A stretch of DNA of 7,075 bases from Pseudomonadota bacterium (GCA_030836725.1 JAUPLV010000112.1:1-7075), one strand, 5' to 3'. Shown: positions 1 through 6,557, counted from the first letter of the stretch. Notes: generated from the sequence alone by a model not told the origin. Numbers and translations are program-made.

Positions 1-776
1 TCACCCAGGACGACGCGCACATCTTCTGCACCGAAGAGCAGATCGAGCAGGAAGTGGCCGACTTCATCGTCATGCTGCAAAAGGTCTACGCCGATTTCGG
101 CTTCAACGACGTGCTGGTCAAGCTGTCGACCCGCCCGGAAAAGCGCGTCGGCTCGGACGAAAGCTGGGACAAGGCGGAAGCCGCCCTGGCGGCGGCGCTG
201 GATAAAAATGGACTGGCCTACGACCTGCAGCCGGGCGAGGGCGCGTTCTACGGCCCCAAGATCGAGTTCACGCTGAAGGACACCCTCGGCCGCCTGTGGC
301 AGTGCGGCACCATCCAGCTCGACTTCAACCTGCCGGTGCGTCTCGATGCCGAGTTCGTCGACGAGGACAACAGCCGCAAGCCCCCGGTGATGCTGCATCG
401 CGCGATCCTCGGTTCGATGGAGCGCTTCATCGGCATCCTGATTGAGCACCATGCCGGCAACTTCCCGCTGTGGCTGGCGCCGGTGCAGGCGATGGTGATG
501 AACATCAGCGAGCATCAGGCCGGCTATGCGCAAAAAGTCACCCAGGCGCTGCGCCAGGCCGGCATCCGCGCGGTATCGGACTTGAGTAATAACAAGATTA
601 CTTATAAAATCCGCGAACATAGCTTGCAGAAGCTGCCTTATCAGGTGGTCGTCGGCGACAAGGAAATGGAGACCGGTGTGGTTTCCGTCCGTGCCCGCGG
701 CAACCAGGACCTGGGGCAGCTCGGTTTGGATGACTTGATTGCGCGCCTGAAAGCGGAAACGCTGGCGCGCCAGTAA
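1..776 (+). CDS. thrS: Threonine--tRNA ligase, C-terminal part (5' end outside window)
   Basis: Class II synthetase that charges tRNA-Thr with threonine in the cytoplasm. The reading frame is already open at the left edge; complete codons begin at base 3 and give 257 residues, about 40% of the usual ~640. The visible part begins at TQDDAHIFCTEEQI (end of motif 2). Its His (codon 18-20) and the His of HRAILGSMERF (codon 396-398, motif 3) match two of the three zinc ligands that select threonine; the third (Cys) lies upstream. The anticodon-binding domain follows from about FPLWLAPVQ to the end, including the family stretch KIREHSLQKLPYQVVVGDKEME. The GTG at 54 is an internal codon, not a start. 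Codons 582-610 are unusually AT-rich (DLSNNKITYKI) and may hold a promoter for infC. Downstream infC follows after 106 nt, the order known from E. coli. Confidence 0.97.
   Translation, partial: TQDDAHIFCTEEQIEQEVADFIVMLQKVYADFGFNDVLVKLSTRPEKRVGSDESWDKAEAALAAALDKNGLAYDLQPGEGAFYGPKIEFTLKDTLGRLWQCGTIQLDFNLPVRLDAEFVDEDNSRKPPVMLHRAILGSMERFIGILIEHHAGNFPLWLAPVQAMVMNISEHQAGYAQKVTQALRQAGIRAVSDLSNNKITYKIREHSLQKLPYQVVVGDKEMETGVVSVRARGNQDLGQLGLDDLIARLKAETLARQ
582..610 (+). promoter_or_regulatory. Candidate sigma70 promoter inside thrS, driving infC-rpmI-rplT
   Basis: TTGAGT (582-587) and TAAAAT (605-610) are separated by exactly 17 bp, with 4/6 and 5/6 matches to the -35 and -10 consensus. They sit in an AT-rich, rare-codon patch inside an otherwise GC-rich gene, about 270 bp upstream of infC. 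In E. coli, infC promoters also lie within thrS. The promoter role is inferred. Confidence 0.45.
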
Positions 777-780
777 CAGC

Positions 781-840
781 GGTCAAACAAGGCGTCGGGA
801 CTCTGTTCCGCGCCTTCTTTGTTTATTGTTTGACCTTTTT
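781..840 (+). terminator. Nested hairpin plus T run between thrS and infC (terminator or attenuator)
   Basis: GGTCAAACAA (781-790) is repeated perfectly in inverse as TTGTTTGACC (826-835), followed by TTTTT (836-840). Nested inside, AAGGCG (789-794) pairs with CGCCTT (811-816), and CGGGA (796-800) pairs with TTCCG (806-810) around the loop CTCTG. The inner hairpin is itself followed by a T-rich stretch. The whole looks like an intrinsic terminator for thrS. Because infC starts only 42 nt after the T run, partial readthrough (attenuation) is also possible. Confidence 0.6.
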
Positions 841-870
841 GCCTCGGCGCGCCGCGTCAGGTTTTTATTT

Positions 871-882
871 GGAGTACAACTC

Positions 883-885
<3 letters not shown>
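871..885 (+). promoter_or_regulatory. infC ribosome binding site and ATC start codon
   Basis: GGAG (871-874), then 8 nt, then ATC (883-885) leading into ATEKKQTRING, the typical IF-3 N terminus. This pairing decides the start of infC and places it under likely autogenous control by start-codon discrimination (known in E. coli, inferred here). Confidence 0.75.
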
Positions 886-1407
<522 letters not shown>

Positions 1408-1543
1408 GTTTTACGAGACCGGCGTTTCTCGGTCCCTGGCGGGTTAAGCTAGCGGGTCAATACGCCACAATACGTGCAGTCGGGTAGTTGAAGCATTCCA
1501 CGTCGTGGGATCACCTGGCCGCATGAGATAAAAAGGAAGCATC
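1408..1543 (+). promoter_or_regulatory. Structured leader upstream of rpmI, candidate L20 control region
   Basis: This 136-nt gap has no gene but several possible hairpins. CGAGA (1414-1418) with TCTCG (1427-1431) competes with GACCG (1417-1421) pairing CGGTC (1430-1434). TGGCG (1437-1441) can pair with CGCCA (1463-1467). A 7-bp stem with a GTC triloop spans 1495-1511, about 32 nt before the rpmI start. No T run follows any of them, so they are not obvious terminators. In E. coli, L20 represses rpmI-rplT by binding RNA structures in this part of the operon. A similar role here is only inferred. Confidence 0.3.
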
Positions 1544-1741
1544 ATGCCTAAGATGAAAAGCAAGAGCGGCGCCGCCAAACGGTTCCGCGCGCTGGGCGGC
1601 GGCGGATTCAAGCGCTCGCACGCGTTCATGCGTCACATTCTCACCAAGAAGAGCACCAAGCGTAAGCGCCAGTTGCGCGGCATGGAAACTGTCAATGCCA
1701 GCAACCACAAAGCGGTTGCACGTATGTTGCCCTACGCATAA
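1544..1741 (+). CDS. rpmI: 50S ribosomal protein L35 (bL35)
   Basis: Small basic large-subunit protein, 65 residues, the normal family length. It begins MPKMKSKSGAAKRF and contains the conserved stretch GGGGFKRSHAFMRHILTKKS (res. 18-37) followed by TKRKRQLRG. Lys/Arg are dense throughout, as expected for an rRNA-binding protein. AAGGA (1533-1537) lies 6 nt before the ATG, a good binding site. rplT follows after 12 nt, so the two are surely co-transcribed and probably translationally coupled. The long structured gap before it is where L20 feedback would act. Confidence 0.97.
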   Translation: MPKMKSKSGAAKRFRALGGGGFKRSHAFMRHILTKKSTKRKRQLRGMETVNASNHKAVARMLPYA

Positions 1742-1753
1742 AGGAGAAAGACC

Positions 1754-2113
1754 ATGCCACGCGTCAAACGGGGCGTAACCGCCCGAGCCAGTCACAAGAA
1801 AATCATCAACGCCGCCAAAGGCTATCGCGGCCGTCGCAAGAACGTATTCCGCGTCGCCAACGAAGCGGTGATGAAAGCCGGTCAGTACCAGTATCGCGAC
1901 CGTCGTCAGCGCAAGCGCCAGTTCCGCAGGCTGTGGATTGCCCGTATCAACGCGGCCTCGCGTCAATACGGCCTGACCTATAGCGTGTTCATGAACGGCC
2001 TGTCGCGCGCTGAAATCGGAATCGACCGCAAGGTACTGTCCGACATCGCGATTTTCGACAAGGATGCCTTTGCCAAGATCGTCGATCAGGTCAAGGCCAA
2101 GCTGGCGGCGTAA
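1754..2113 (+). CDS. rplT: 50S ribosomal protein L20 (bL20)
   Basis: Binds 23S rRNA early in 50S assembly, and in several bacteria represses its own operon. 119 residues, standard length. The N-terminal half is a very basic extended helix (MPRVKRGVTARASHKKIINAAKGYRGRR type; res. 1-28, then the RDRRQRKRQFRRLW region, res. 48-61). The C-terminal globular part holds RINAASRQYGLTYSVFMNGL (res. 64-83) and the GIDRKVLSDIAIFD motif. A full AAGGAG (1741-1746) overlaps the last base of the rpmI stop codon and sits 7 nt before the ATG. An intrinsic terminator follows 16 nt after the stop codon, making this the last gene of the infC unit. Confidence 0.98.
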   Translation: MPRVKRGVTARASHKKIINAAKGYRGRRKNVFRVANEAVMKAGQYQYRDRRQRKRQFRRLWIARINAASRQYGLTYSVFMNGLSRAEIGIDRKVLSDIAIFDKDAFAKIVDQVKAKLAA

Positions 2114-2129
2114 GCCGTCAAACTGTCAC

Positions 2130-2155
2130 AAAAAAAGGCCGCAAGGCCTTTTTTT
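2130..2155 (+). terminator. Intrinsic terminator after rplT
   Basis: Seven A and GGCC (2130-2140), a GCAA tetraloop (2141-2144), then GGCC and seven T (2145-2155) form a perfect 11-bp stem with a GNRA-type loop. The A and T runs are symmetric, so it could end transcription from either strand, although no - strand gene is seen nearby. It separates the infC-rpmI-rplT unit from pheST. Confidence 0.88.
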
Positions 2156-2178
2156 GTTTGTTGTTTTTTGAACGAGTC

Positions 2179-2251
2179 TATCCGCGAAGGATGCGAAAAA
2201 ACTCGAAGGTCGAATGATTCTTTCTTCGTGCTTTCGCGCACTTCGCGGATA
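2179..2251 (+). repeat. 73-nt imperfect hairpin / inverted repeat upstream of pheS
   Basis: Perfect 11-bp inverted repeats TATCCGCGAAG (2179-2189) and CTTCGCGGATA (2241-2251) enclose further complementarity: GCGAAA (2193-2198) with TTTCGC (2232-2237), and CGAAG (2204-2208) with CTTCG (2224-2228). No T run follows, so it is not a standard terminator. The GCGAA/TTCGC theme resembles dispersed intergenic repeats of many bacteria (inference). It could also be a pheST leader structure or a DNA operator, because it ends 10 bp before the candidate -10 element. Confidence 0.65.
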
Positions 2252-2257
2252 AATTCC

Positions 2258-2266
2258 TGATATAAA
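2258..2266 (+). promoter_or_regulatory. Candidate extended -10 promoter for pheST
   Basis: TGATATAAA fits the extended -10 pattern TGn followed by a 5/6 match to TATAAT. No good -35 is visible 16-18 bp upstream, which extended -10 promoters tolerate. Transcription would begin at about 2273, only a few bases before the pheS ATG. Confidence 0.4.
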
Positions 2267-2275
2267 AAAACCGCC

Positions 2276-3295
2276 ATGCGCAATCCAAACGAAATCCTTG
2301 TCGCCGCGCTTGCCGCGATTCACTCCAGTCCCGACCTGCAGACACTGGAACAGGTCAAGGCGGCCTATCTGGGCAAGAGCGGCCAGCTGACCGAACTGCT
2401 GAAAAGCCTGGGCGCGATGCCCGCCGACGAGCGCAAGACCGCCGGCGCCCGCATCAACGAAGCCAAGCAGGCGATGGAAGCAGCGTTAAAAGCCCGCCGC
2501 GACGCGCTGCAGCAGGGCGACCTGAGTCGCAAACTGGCTGAGGAAACGCTGGACGTGACGTTGCCGGGACGGGGCATGGGGCATGGCGGCCTGCATCCGG
2601 TTTCGCGCACCCTGTCGCGCATCCAGGCGCTGTTCCGTTCGATCGGCTTCGAGGTGGCGACCGGCCCCGAAATCGAGACCGATTTCTACAATTTCACCGC
2701 GCTCAACATCCCGGAAGATCATCCGGCGCGGGCGATGCACGACACTTTCTATCTGCGGAGCGGGGAATTGCTGCGTACCCACACCTCGCCGGTGCAGGTG
2801 CGCTACATGCAAAACCATCAGCCGCCGCTACGCATCATTGCGCCGGGGCGGGTGTACCGCTGCGATTCCGATGTGACGCACACGCCGATGTTCCATCAGA
2901 TCGAGGGTCTGTGGGTCGACGAGTCGGTTTCGTTCGCCGACCTCAAGGGCGTGCTGGCCGACTTCATGCGCAACTTTTTCGAGCGCGACGATCTGCCGGT
3001 GCGATTCCGTCCATCCTTCTTTCCGTTCACCGAGCCCTCGGCGGAAATGGATATCGGCTGTGTGATGTGCGGCGGCGAAGGCTGCCGCGTGTGCTCGCAC
3101 ACCGGCTGGCTGGAAGTGCTGGGCTGCGGCATGGTGCATCCCAACGTGTTCAGGCATGTCGACATCGATACCGAGCGCTTTGTCGGCTTTGCCTTCGGCC
3201 TGGGTGTGGAACGCCTGGCCATGCTGCGTTACGGTGTCGACGACCTGCGGTTGTTCTTTGAGAACGATTTGCGTTTTCTTAAGCAATTCAACTAA
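2276..3295 (+). CDS. pheS: Phenylalanine--tRNA ligase alpha subunit
   Basis: Catalytic alpha subunit of the cytoplasmic alpha2-beta2 PheRS, which charges tRNA-Phe. 339 residues (E. coli: 327). The N-terminal ~85 residues form the coiled-coil tRNA-binding arm (LEQVKAAYLGKSG, res. 24-36). The class II core follows: motif 1 region around HPARAMHDTFYL (149-160), motif 2 around RIIAPGRVYRCD (186-197) with the FHQIEG segment, and motif 3 GFAFGLGVERLAM with Arg313. Ala306 corresponds by alignment to E. coli Ala294 of the Phe pocket. Cys262, 265, 270 and 273 form two CxxC pairs in the insert before TGWLEVLGCGM, seen in many bacterial PheS. The start is set by the N-terminal fit; no Shine-Dalgarno sequence is visible, only an A run (2264-2270). 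pheT follows after 16 nt. Confidence 0.97.
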   Translation: MRNPNEILVAALAAIHSSPDLQTLEQVKAAYLGKSGQLTELLKSLGAMPADERKTAGARINEAKQAMEAALKARRDALQQGDLSRKLAEETLDVTLPGRGMGHGGLHPVSRTLSRIQALFRSIGFEVATGPEIETDFYNFTALNIPEDHPARAMHDTFYLRSGELLRTHTSPVQVRYMQNHQPPLRIIAPGRVYRCDSDVTHTPMFHQIEGLWVDESVSFADLKGVLADFMRNFFERDDLPVRFRPSFFPFTEPSAEMDIGCVMCGGEGCRVCSHTGWLEVLGCGMVHPNVFRHVDIDTERFVGFAFGLGVERLAMLRYGVDDLRLFFENDLRFLKQFN

Positions 3296-3311
3296 TTAGG
3301 GCTAAAACATC

Positions 3312-5657
3312 ATGCAATTTCCGGAATCCTGGTTGCGCAGCCTCGTCAACCCCGCACTCGATTCGTCGCAACTGGCGCATGCACTGACCATGGCCGGGCT
3401 GGAGGTGGAAGCCATGACGCCGGCCGCACCGCCCTTCAACAACGTGGTGGTGGCCGAAATCCTGTCGGTGAAAAAGCACCCCGATGCCGACCGCCTGCGC
3501 GTGTGCGAGGTGAATGTCGGTGAAGCTGCGCCGGTCACCATCGTGTGCGGTGCGCCGAATGCCGCGGCCGGTCTCAAGGTGCCGTGCGCGCGTCCGGGCG
3601 CCAAATTGCCCGACTTGGAAATCAAGGTGGCCAAGGTTCGCGGCGTCGAATCATTCGGCATGCTGTGCTCGACCAGGGAACTGGGGCTGGAAGGCGCCGC
3701 CGACGGCCTGATGGTGCTGCCGGATGACGCGCCGGTGGGCAAGGATTTCCGCGAATGGCTCAATCTGGATGACACTCTTGTTACGCTGAAACTTACGCCT
3801 AACCGCGCGGATTGTCTTTCGATGCAGGGTCTGGTGCGCGAAATCGGGGCGATCACCGGGGTCGAGGTGCGACTGCCGCAGATCGCCGAGGTCGCCAGCA
3901 GCATTGACTACACGCTGCCAGTGCGAGTGTTGGCGCCCGAAGCCTGTCCGCTCTATCTGGGACGCGCGGTGCGCGGCATCGACGTTCAGGCCAAGACGCC
4001 GCGCTGGATGGTGGAGCGTCTGGAGCGCTGCGGCATTCGTCCGCTGCTGGCGCCGGTCGACATCACCAACTACGTCATGCTCGAACTCGGCCAGCCGATG
4101 CATGCCTTCGCCCTGACGCGCATCAACGGCAGCATCGAGGTGCGGCTGGCGCGTCCCGGCGAGAAACTCGAGTTGCTGAACGGCCAGACGGCCGAACTCG
4201 CCCCCGACATGCTGGTCGTTGCCGATGCCAGCGGGCCGCTGGCGCTGGCCGGAATCATGGGTGGACTGTCGAGCAGCGTGGAGCGTTTCACCGTCGACGT
4301 CGTGCTTGAAGCCGCGTTTTTTGCGCCGACGGCGATCGCCGGACGCGCGCGGCGGCTGGGTTTGTCCACCGATTCGTCACACCGCTTCGAGCGTGGCGTC
4401 GATTTCGGCGCTACCCGCCAGGCGATGGAACGCGCGACCCAGTTGTTGATCGAGATCTGCGGCGGCCGACCGGGCCCGATCACCGAAGCGAAGGCGGAAT
4501 TGCCGCAACGGCAGCCGATCACCCTGCGCCTCGAACGGTTGAAGCGCGTGGCGGGAATCGAATTCGACACGGATCAGGTGATCCGCAACCTTGCCGCGCT
4601 CGGCGCAATTGTGGAACGCCATGACGACCGCCTCATTGTCACGCCGCCGAGCTTCCGTTTCGACCTCGCGATCGAGGAAGACCTGATCGAAGAGGCGGTG
4701 CGCCTGTTCGGCTACGACAACATTCCCGCCAAGCCGCCAGCGGCCCCCTCGCGCATGCTTGCGCAGGATGAAACCCGGCTGGCCGATGACACTCTTCGTC
4801 AGATGATGGTCGATCTGGATTACCAGGAAGTCATCACCTACAGCTTTGTGGATCCGTCGTGGGAAACGGCACTGGATCCCGAGTCTCGCCCGCTGCCGCT
4901 TGCCAATCCGCTTGCCAGCCAGATGTCGGCGATGCGCACCACCCTGTGGGGAGGTCTGATCGAAACCCTGCGCCATAACCTCAACCGCCAGCAGGAACGT
5001 GTACGCATTTTCGAACTGGGGCGGGTCTACGCATCGCTCGACGAGCAGCCGATGAGGCTGGGAGGACTGGTTTACGGCAATCTGCAGCCCGAGCAATGGG
5101 GCACGCAGCCGCGGCGCGTCGATTTCTTCGACCTCAAGGGCGATCTGGAGCGGCTGTTCGGTCATGCGCTCGAGGCGCGGCGAGGCGCTCATTCCGCCCT
5201 GCATCCGGGGCAGAGCGCCGAACTTTGGGTCGATGGCCAGGCCGTCGGCTGGATCGGCGCCCTGCACCCGCGCCTGGTGCAGAGCCTGGATCTGCCAGCC
5301 GCCCCAGTGTTGTTCGAACTCGACACTCAGACGCTCGCCTGGCGTGACATGCCGCGTCACGCGAGTTTGTCGCGTTTTCCGCAGGTACGGCGCGATCTGG
5401 CCTTCGTGCTGGACGCACAGACCCCGGCGGGCGAACTGTTGGCGGTGTTGCGCGGGGCTGCAACCGAACAGGTTCAGTCGATCGATGTGTTCGACGACTA
5501 CCGTGGAAAAGGCATCGCTGAAAACCAAAAAAGCCTTGCTATCCGGGTGCTTATGCAAGATACTGAACGCACATTGACGGATCAGGAGGTGGAGGAAGCC
5601 GTGCAAAAACTGGTCGGCGCCGCGCTTCGTCAGTGCAATGCCAGCTTGCGTGCGTGA
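3312..5657 (+). CDS. pheT: Phenylalanine--tRNA ligase beta subunit
   Basis: Beta subunit of PheRS: binds tRNA-Phe, edits mischarged Tyr-tRNA-Phe and completes the heterotetramer. 781 residues (E. coli: 795). Domains in order: N-terminal stretch MQFPESWLRSLV; EMAP-like tRNA-binding OB fold (about 42-150, with VKKHPDADRLRVCEV and VRGVESFGMLCS); B3/B4 editing domain (about 205-375, with ITNYVMLELGQPMHAFA and GRARRLGLSTDSSHRFERG); B5 (about 400-475); a core-like domain; and a C-terminal FDX-ACB anticodon-binding domain (about 687-781, FPQVRRDLAFVLD to the end). His264 and Glu333 match by recalled alignment the E. coli editing residues His261 and Glu334, so editing appears intact. AGGG (3298-3301) lies 10 nt before the ATG, a rather weak site, suggesting coupling to pheS. 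Confidence 0.97.
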   Translation: MQFPESWLRSLVNPALDSSQLAHALTMAGLEVEAMTPAAPPFNNVVVAEILSVKKHPDADRLRVCEVNVGEAAPVTIVCGAPNAAAGLKVPCARPGAKLPDLEIKVAKVRGVESFGMLCSTRELGLEGAADGLMVLPDDAPVGKDFREWLNLDDTLVTLKLTPNRADCLSMQGLVREIGAITGVEVRLPQIAEVASSIDYTLPVRVLAPEACPLYLGRAVRGIDVQAKTPRWMVERLERCGIRPLLAPVDITNYVMLELGQPMHAFALTRINGSIEVRLARPGEKLELLNGQTAELAPDMLVVADASGPLALAGIMGGLSSSVERFTVDVVLEAAFFAPTAIAGRARRLGLSTDSSHRFERGVDFGATRQAMERATQLLIEICGGRPGPITEAKAELPQRQPITLRLERLKRVAGIEFDTDQVIRNLAALGAIVERHDDRLIVTPPSFRFDLAIEEDLIEEAVRLFGYDNIPAKPPAAPSRMLAQDETRLADDTLRQMMVDLDYQEVITYSFVDPSWETALDPESRPLPLANPLASQMSAMRTTLWGGLIETLRHNLNRQQERVRIFELGRVYASLDEQPMRLGGLVYGNLQPEQWGTQPRRVDFFDLKGDLERLFGHALEARRGAHSALHPGQSAELWVDGQAVGWIGALHPRLVQSLDLPAAPVLFELDTQTLAWRDMPRHASLSRFPQVRRDLAFVLDAQTPAGELLAVLRGAATEQVQSIDVFDDYRGKGIAENQKSLAIRVLMQDTERTLTDQEVEEAVQKLVGAALRQCNASLRA
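5536..5564 (+). promoter_or_regulatory. Candidate promoter within pheT for ihfA-merR
   Basis: TTGCTA (5536-5541) and GATACT (5559-5564) are spaced by 17 bp, each a 4/6 consensus match, in an AT-richer codon stretch near the pheT 3' end. E. coli ihfA also has a promoter inside pheT (known). The matches are moderate, so this is tentative. Confidence 0.3.
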
Positions 5658-5692
5658 CGCAATTTTCAGCAGCCAACCCTGCCAAAACGACC

Positions 5693-6004
5693 ATGACCAC
5701 CCTCACCAAAGCCGACCTGGCCGAACTGCTTTTCGAAAAAGTAGGTCTGAACAAACGTGAGGCCAAGGATGTCGTCGAGTCGTTTTTCGATGAAATCCGG
5801 CTGTCGCTTGAAAAGGGCGATATCGTCAAGCTGTCCGGCTTCGGCAACTTTCAGTGCCGCGAGAAACCCCAGCGTCCGGGCCGCAACCCAAAAACAGGCG
5901 AAGAAATGCCGATTTCCGCGCGTCGCGTGGTGACTTTCCACGCCAGCCAGAAACTCAAATCCCAAGTCGAAGGCGCCCAAATTGGAACGCCCAGCACGGA
6001 GTGA
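5693..6004 (+). CDS. ihfA: Integration host factor subunit alpha
   Basis: IHF alpha pairs with IHF beta to bind the DNA minor groove and bend it sharply. It serves nucleoid structure, recombination and sigma54 promoters. The ATG at 5693 gives 103 residues (E. coli: 99). Its start TLTKADLAELLFEKVGLNKREAK is typical of the family. The hinge and arm follow: VKLSGFGNF (res. 45-53) and the DNA-intercalating beta arm RPGRNPKTGEE (61-71), where Pro66 corresponds to the intercalating proline. It ends with ISARRVVTFHASQKLKSQVE, the IhfA rather than HU signature. An in-frame GTG at 5633 inside pheT would add 20 non-family residues and is rejected. No clear Shine-Dalgarno precedes the ATG. The gap to pheT is 35 nt, and the last 23 nt overlap the next gene. 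Confidence 0.96.
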   Translation: MTTLTKADLAELLFEKVGLNKREAKDVVESFFDEIRLSLEKGDIVKLSGFGNFQCREKPQRPGRNPKTGEEMPISARRVVTFHASQKLKSQVEGAQIGTPSTE

Positions 6005-6347
6005 ACTCCCGCCGATCCCGGCCAAACGCTACTTCACCATCGGTGAAGTCTCCGAGTTGTGCGCCGTCAAGGCGCATGTGCTGCGTTACTGGGAGCAGGA
6101 ATTCACCCAGCTGCGCCCGGTCAAGCGGCGCGGCAACCGGCGTTACTACCAGCATCACGAGGTGCTGCTGATCCGTCGCATCCGCGAACTGCTTTATGAA
6201 GAGGGTTTCACCATCAGCGGCGCGCGCCAGCGGCTGGAGCATGACACGGGTGCGCTCCCCAAGCCCGCGCCGGCATCGGCTGCAACAATGCTGGATACCG
6301 CTAAACTGCGCGTGGAAATCGCAGCCATCCTGAAAATATTGAGCTGA
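5982..6347 (+). CDS. Short MerR-family transcriptional regulator
   Basis: A 121-residue MerR-type protein, probably a dimeric DNA-binding regulator. Its targets are not known to me. The winged helix-turn-helix spans about 17-86: YFTIGEVSELC, then VLRYWEQEFTQLRPVKRRGNRRYY, then IRRIRELLYEEGFTISGARQRLE. This is closest in style to the HVLRYWE group (MlrA-like). After a Pro/Ala-rich link (about 90-101), only a short hydrophobic helix remains (104-120), suited to dimerisation. There is no effector domain, and the single Cys27 rules out a metal-sensing Cys cluster. The TTG at 5982 is preferred because GAAGG (5969-5973) lies 8 nt before it and no ATG or GTG is in frame before the domain. The start overlaps ihfA by 23 nt, suggesting coupled translation. 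Homologs in this position next to ihfA are common in betaproteobacteria (recalled, not searched). Confidence 0.88.
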   Translation: MERPARSELPPIPAKRYFTIGEVSELCAVKAHVLRYWEQEFTQLRPVKRRGNRRYYQHHEVLLIRRIRELLYEEGFTISGARQRLEHDTGALPKPAPASAATMLDTAKLRVEIAAILKILS

Positions 6348-6373
6348 CGGGCTTCCTCCAGACGACGCTACTC

Positions 6374-6382
6374 TGTTAGAAT
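6374..6382 (+). promoter_or_regulatory. Extended -10 promoter element for tRNA-Pro
   Basis: TGTTAGAAT combines TGn with TAGAAT (6377-6382), a 5/6 match to TATAAT, 12 nt before the mature tRNA 5' end. The next bases (CTGGGGC) are G/C-rich, as in stable-RNA promoters under stringent control. The -35 is weak (TTCCTC at 6354-6359, 17 bp away). Confidence 0.55.
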
Positions 6383-6393
6383 CTGGGGCTTCG

Positions 6394-6471
<78 letters not shown>

Positions 6472-6486
6472 ATAAATCAATGAGTC

Positions 6487-6512
6487 AGGGCCGGTTAATC
6501 CCGGCCCTTTTT
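6487..6512 (+). terminator. Intrinsic terminator after tRNA-Pro
   Basis: GGGCCGG (6488-6494), loop TTAATC (6495-6500), CCGGCCC (6501-6507) and TTTTT (6508-6512) make a strong GC stem with a T run. It ends 16 nt after the tRNA CCA and separates the tRNA from sodB. Confidence 0.88.
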
Positions 6513-6557
6513 CATTTCGGTGACGGATTTTTCATGGCATTGCGACCCCTTGGCGGA

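Noticed and set aside
845..854. Perfect 10-bp palindrome CGGCGCGCCG before infC
   Set aside because: Too short and GC-biased to call an operator, and it has no loop for a stable RNA hairpin. It may be chance.
826..882. TTG at 826 as start of infC (N-terminal extension)
   Set aside because: It lies inside the 826-835 hairpin arm and adds 19 non-family residues, whereas ATC 883 has a well-placed GGAG.
2214..2252. Classic Phe-rich attenuator (pheM-like) for pheST
   Set aside because: Only one Phe codon is present in the mini-ORF and no terminator T run follows the hairpin before pheS.
3766..3825. AT-richer codon patch in pheT encoding the LKLTPNRADCLS region
   Set aside because: The protein motif is conserved and no -35/-10 pair with proper spacing was found.
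4377..5606. 409-codon open frame on the - strand opposite pheT
   Set aside because: It is antisense to a clear PheT and shows no recognisable domain. Such frames are common opposite GC-rich genes.
5633..5692. GTG 5633 as ihfA start
   Set aside because: The 20-residue extension is unlike IHF alpha, overlaps pheT, and the family start fits ATG 5693.
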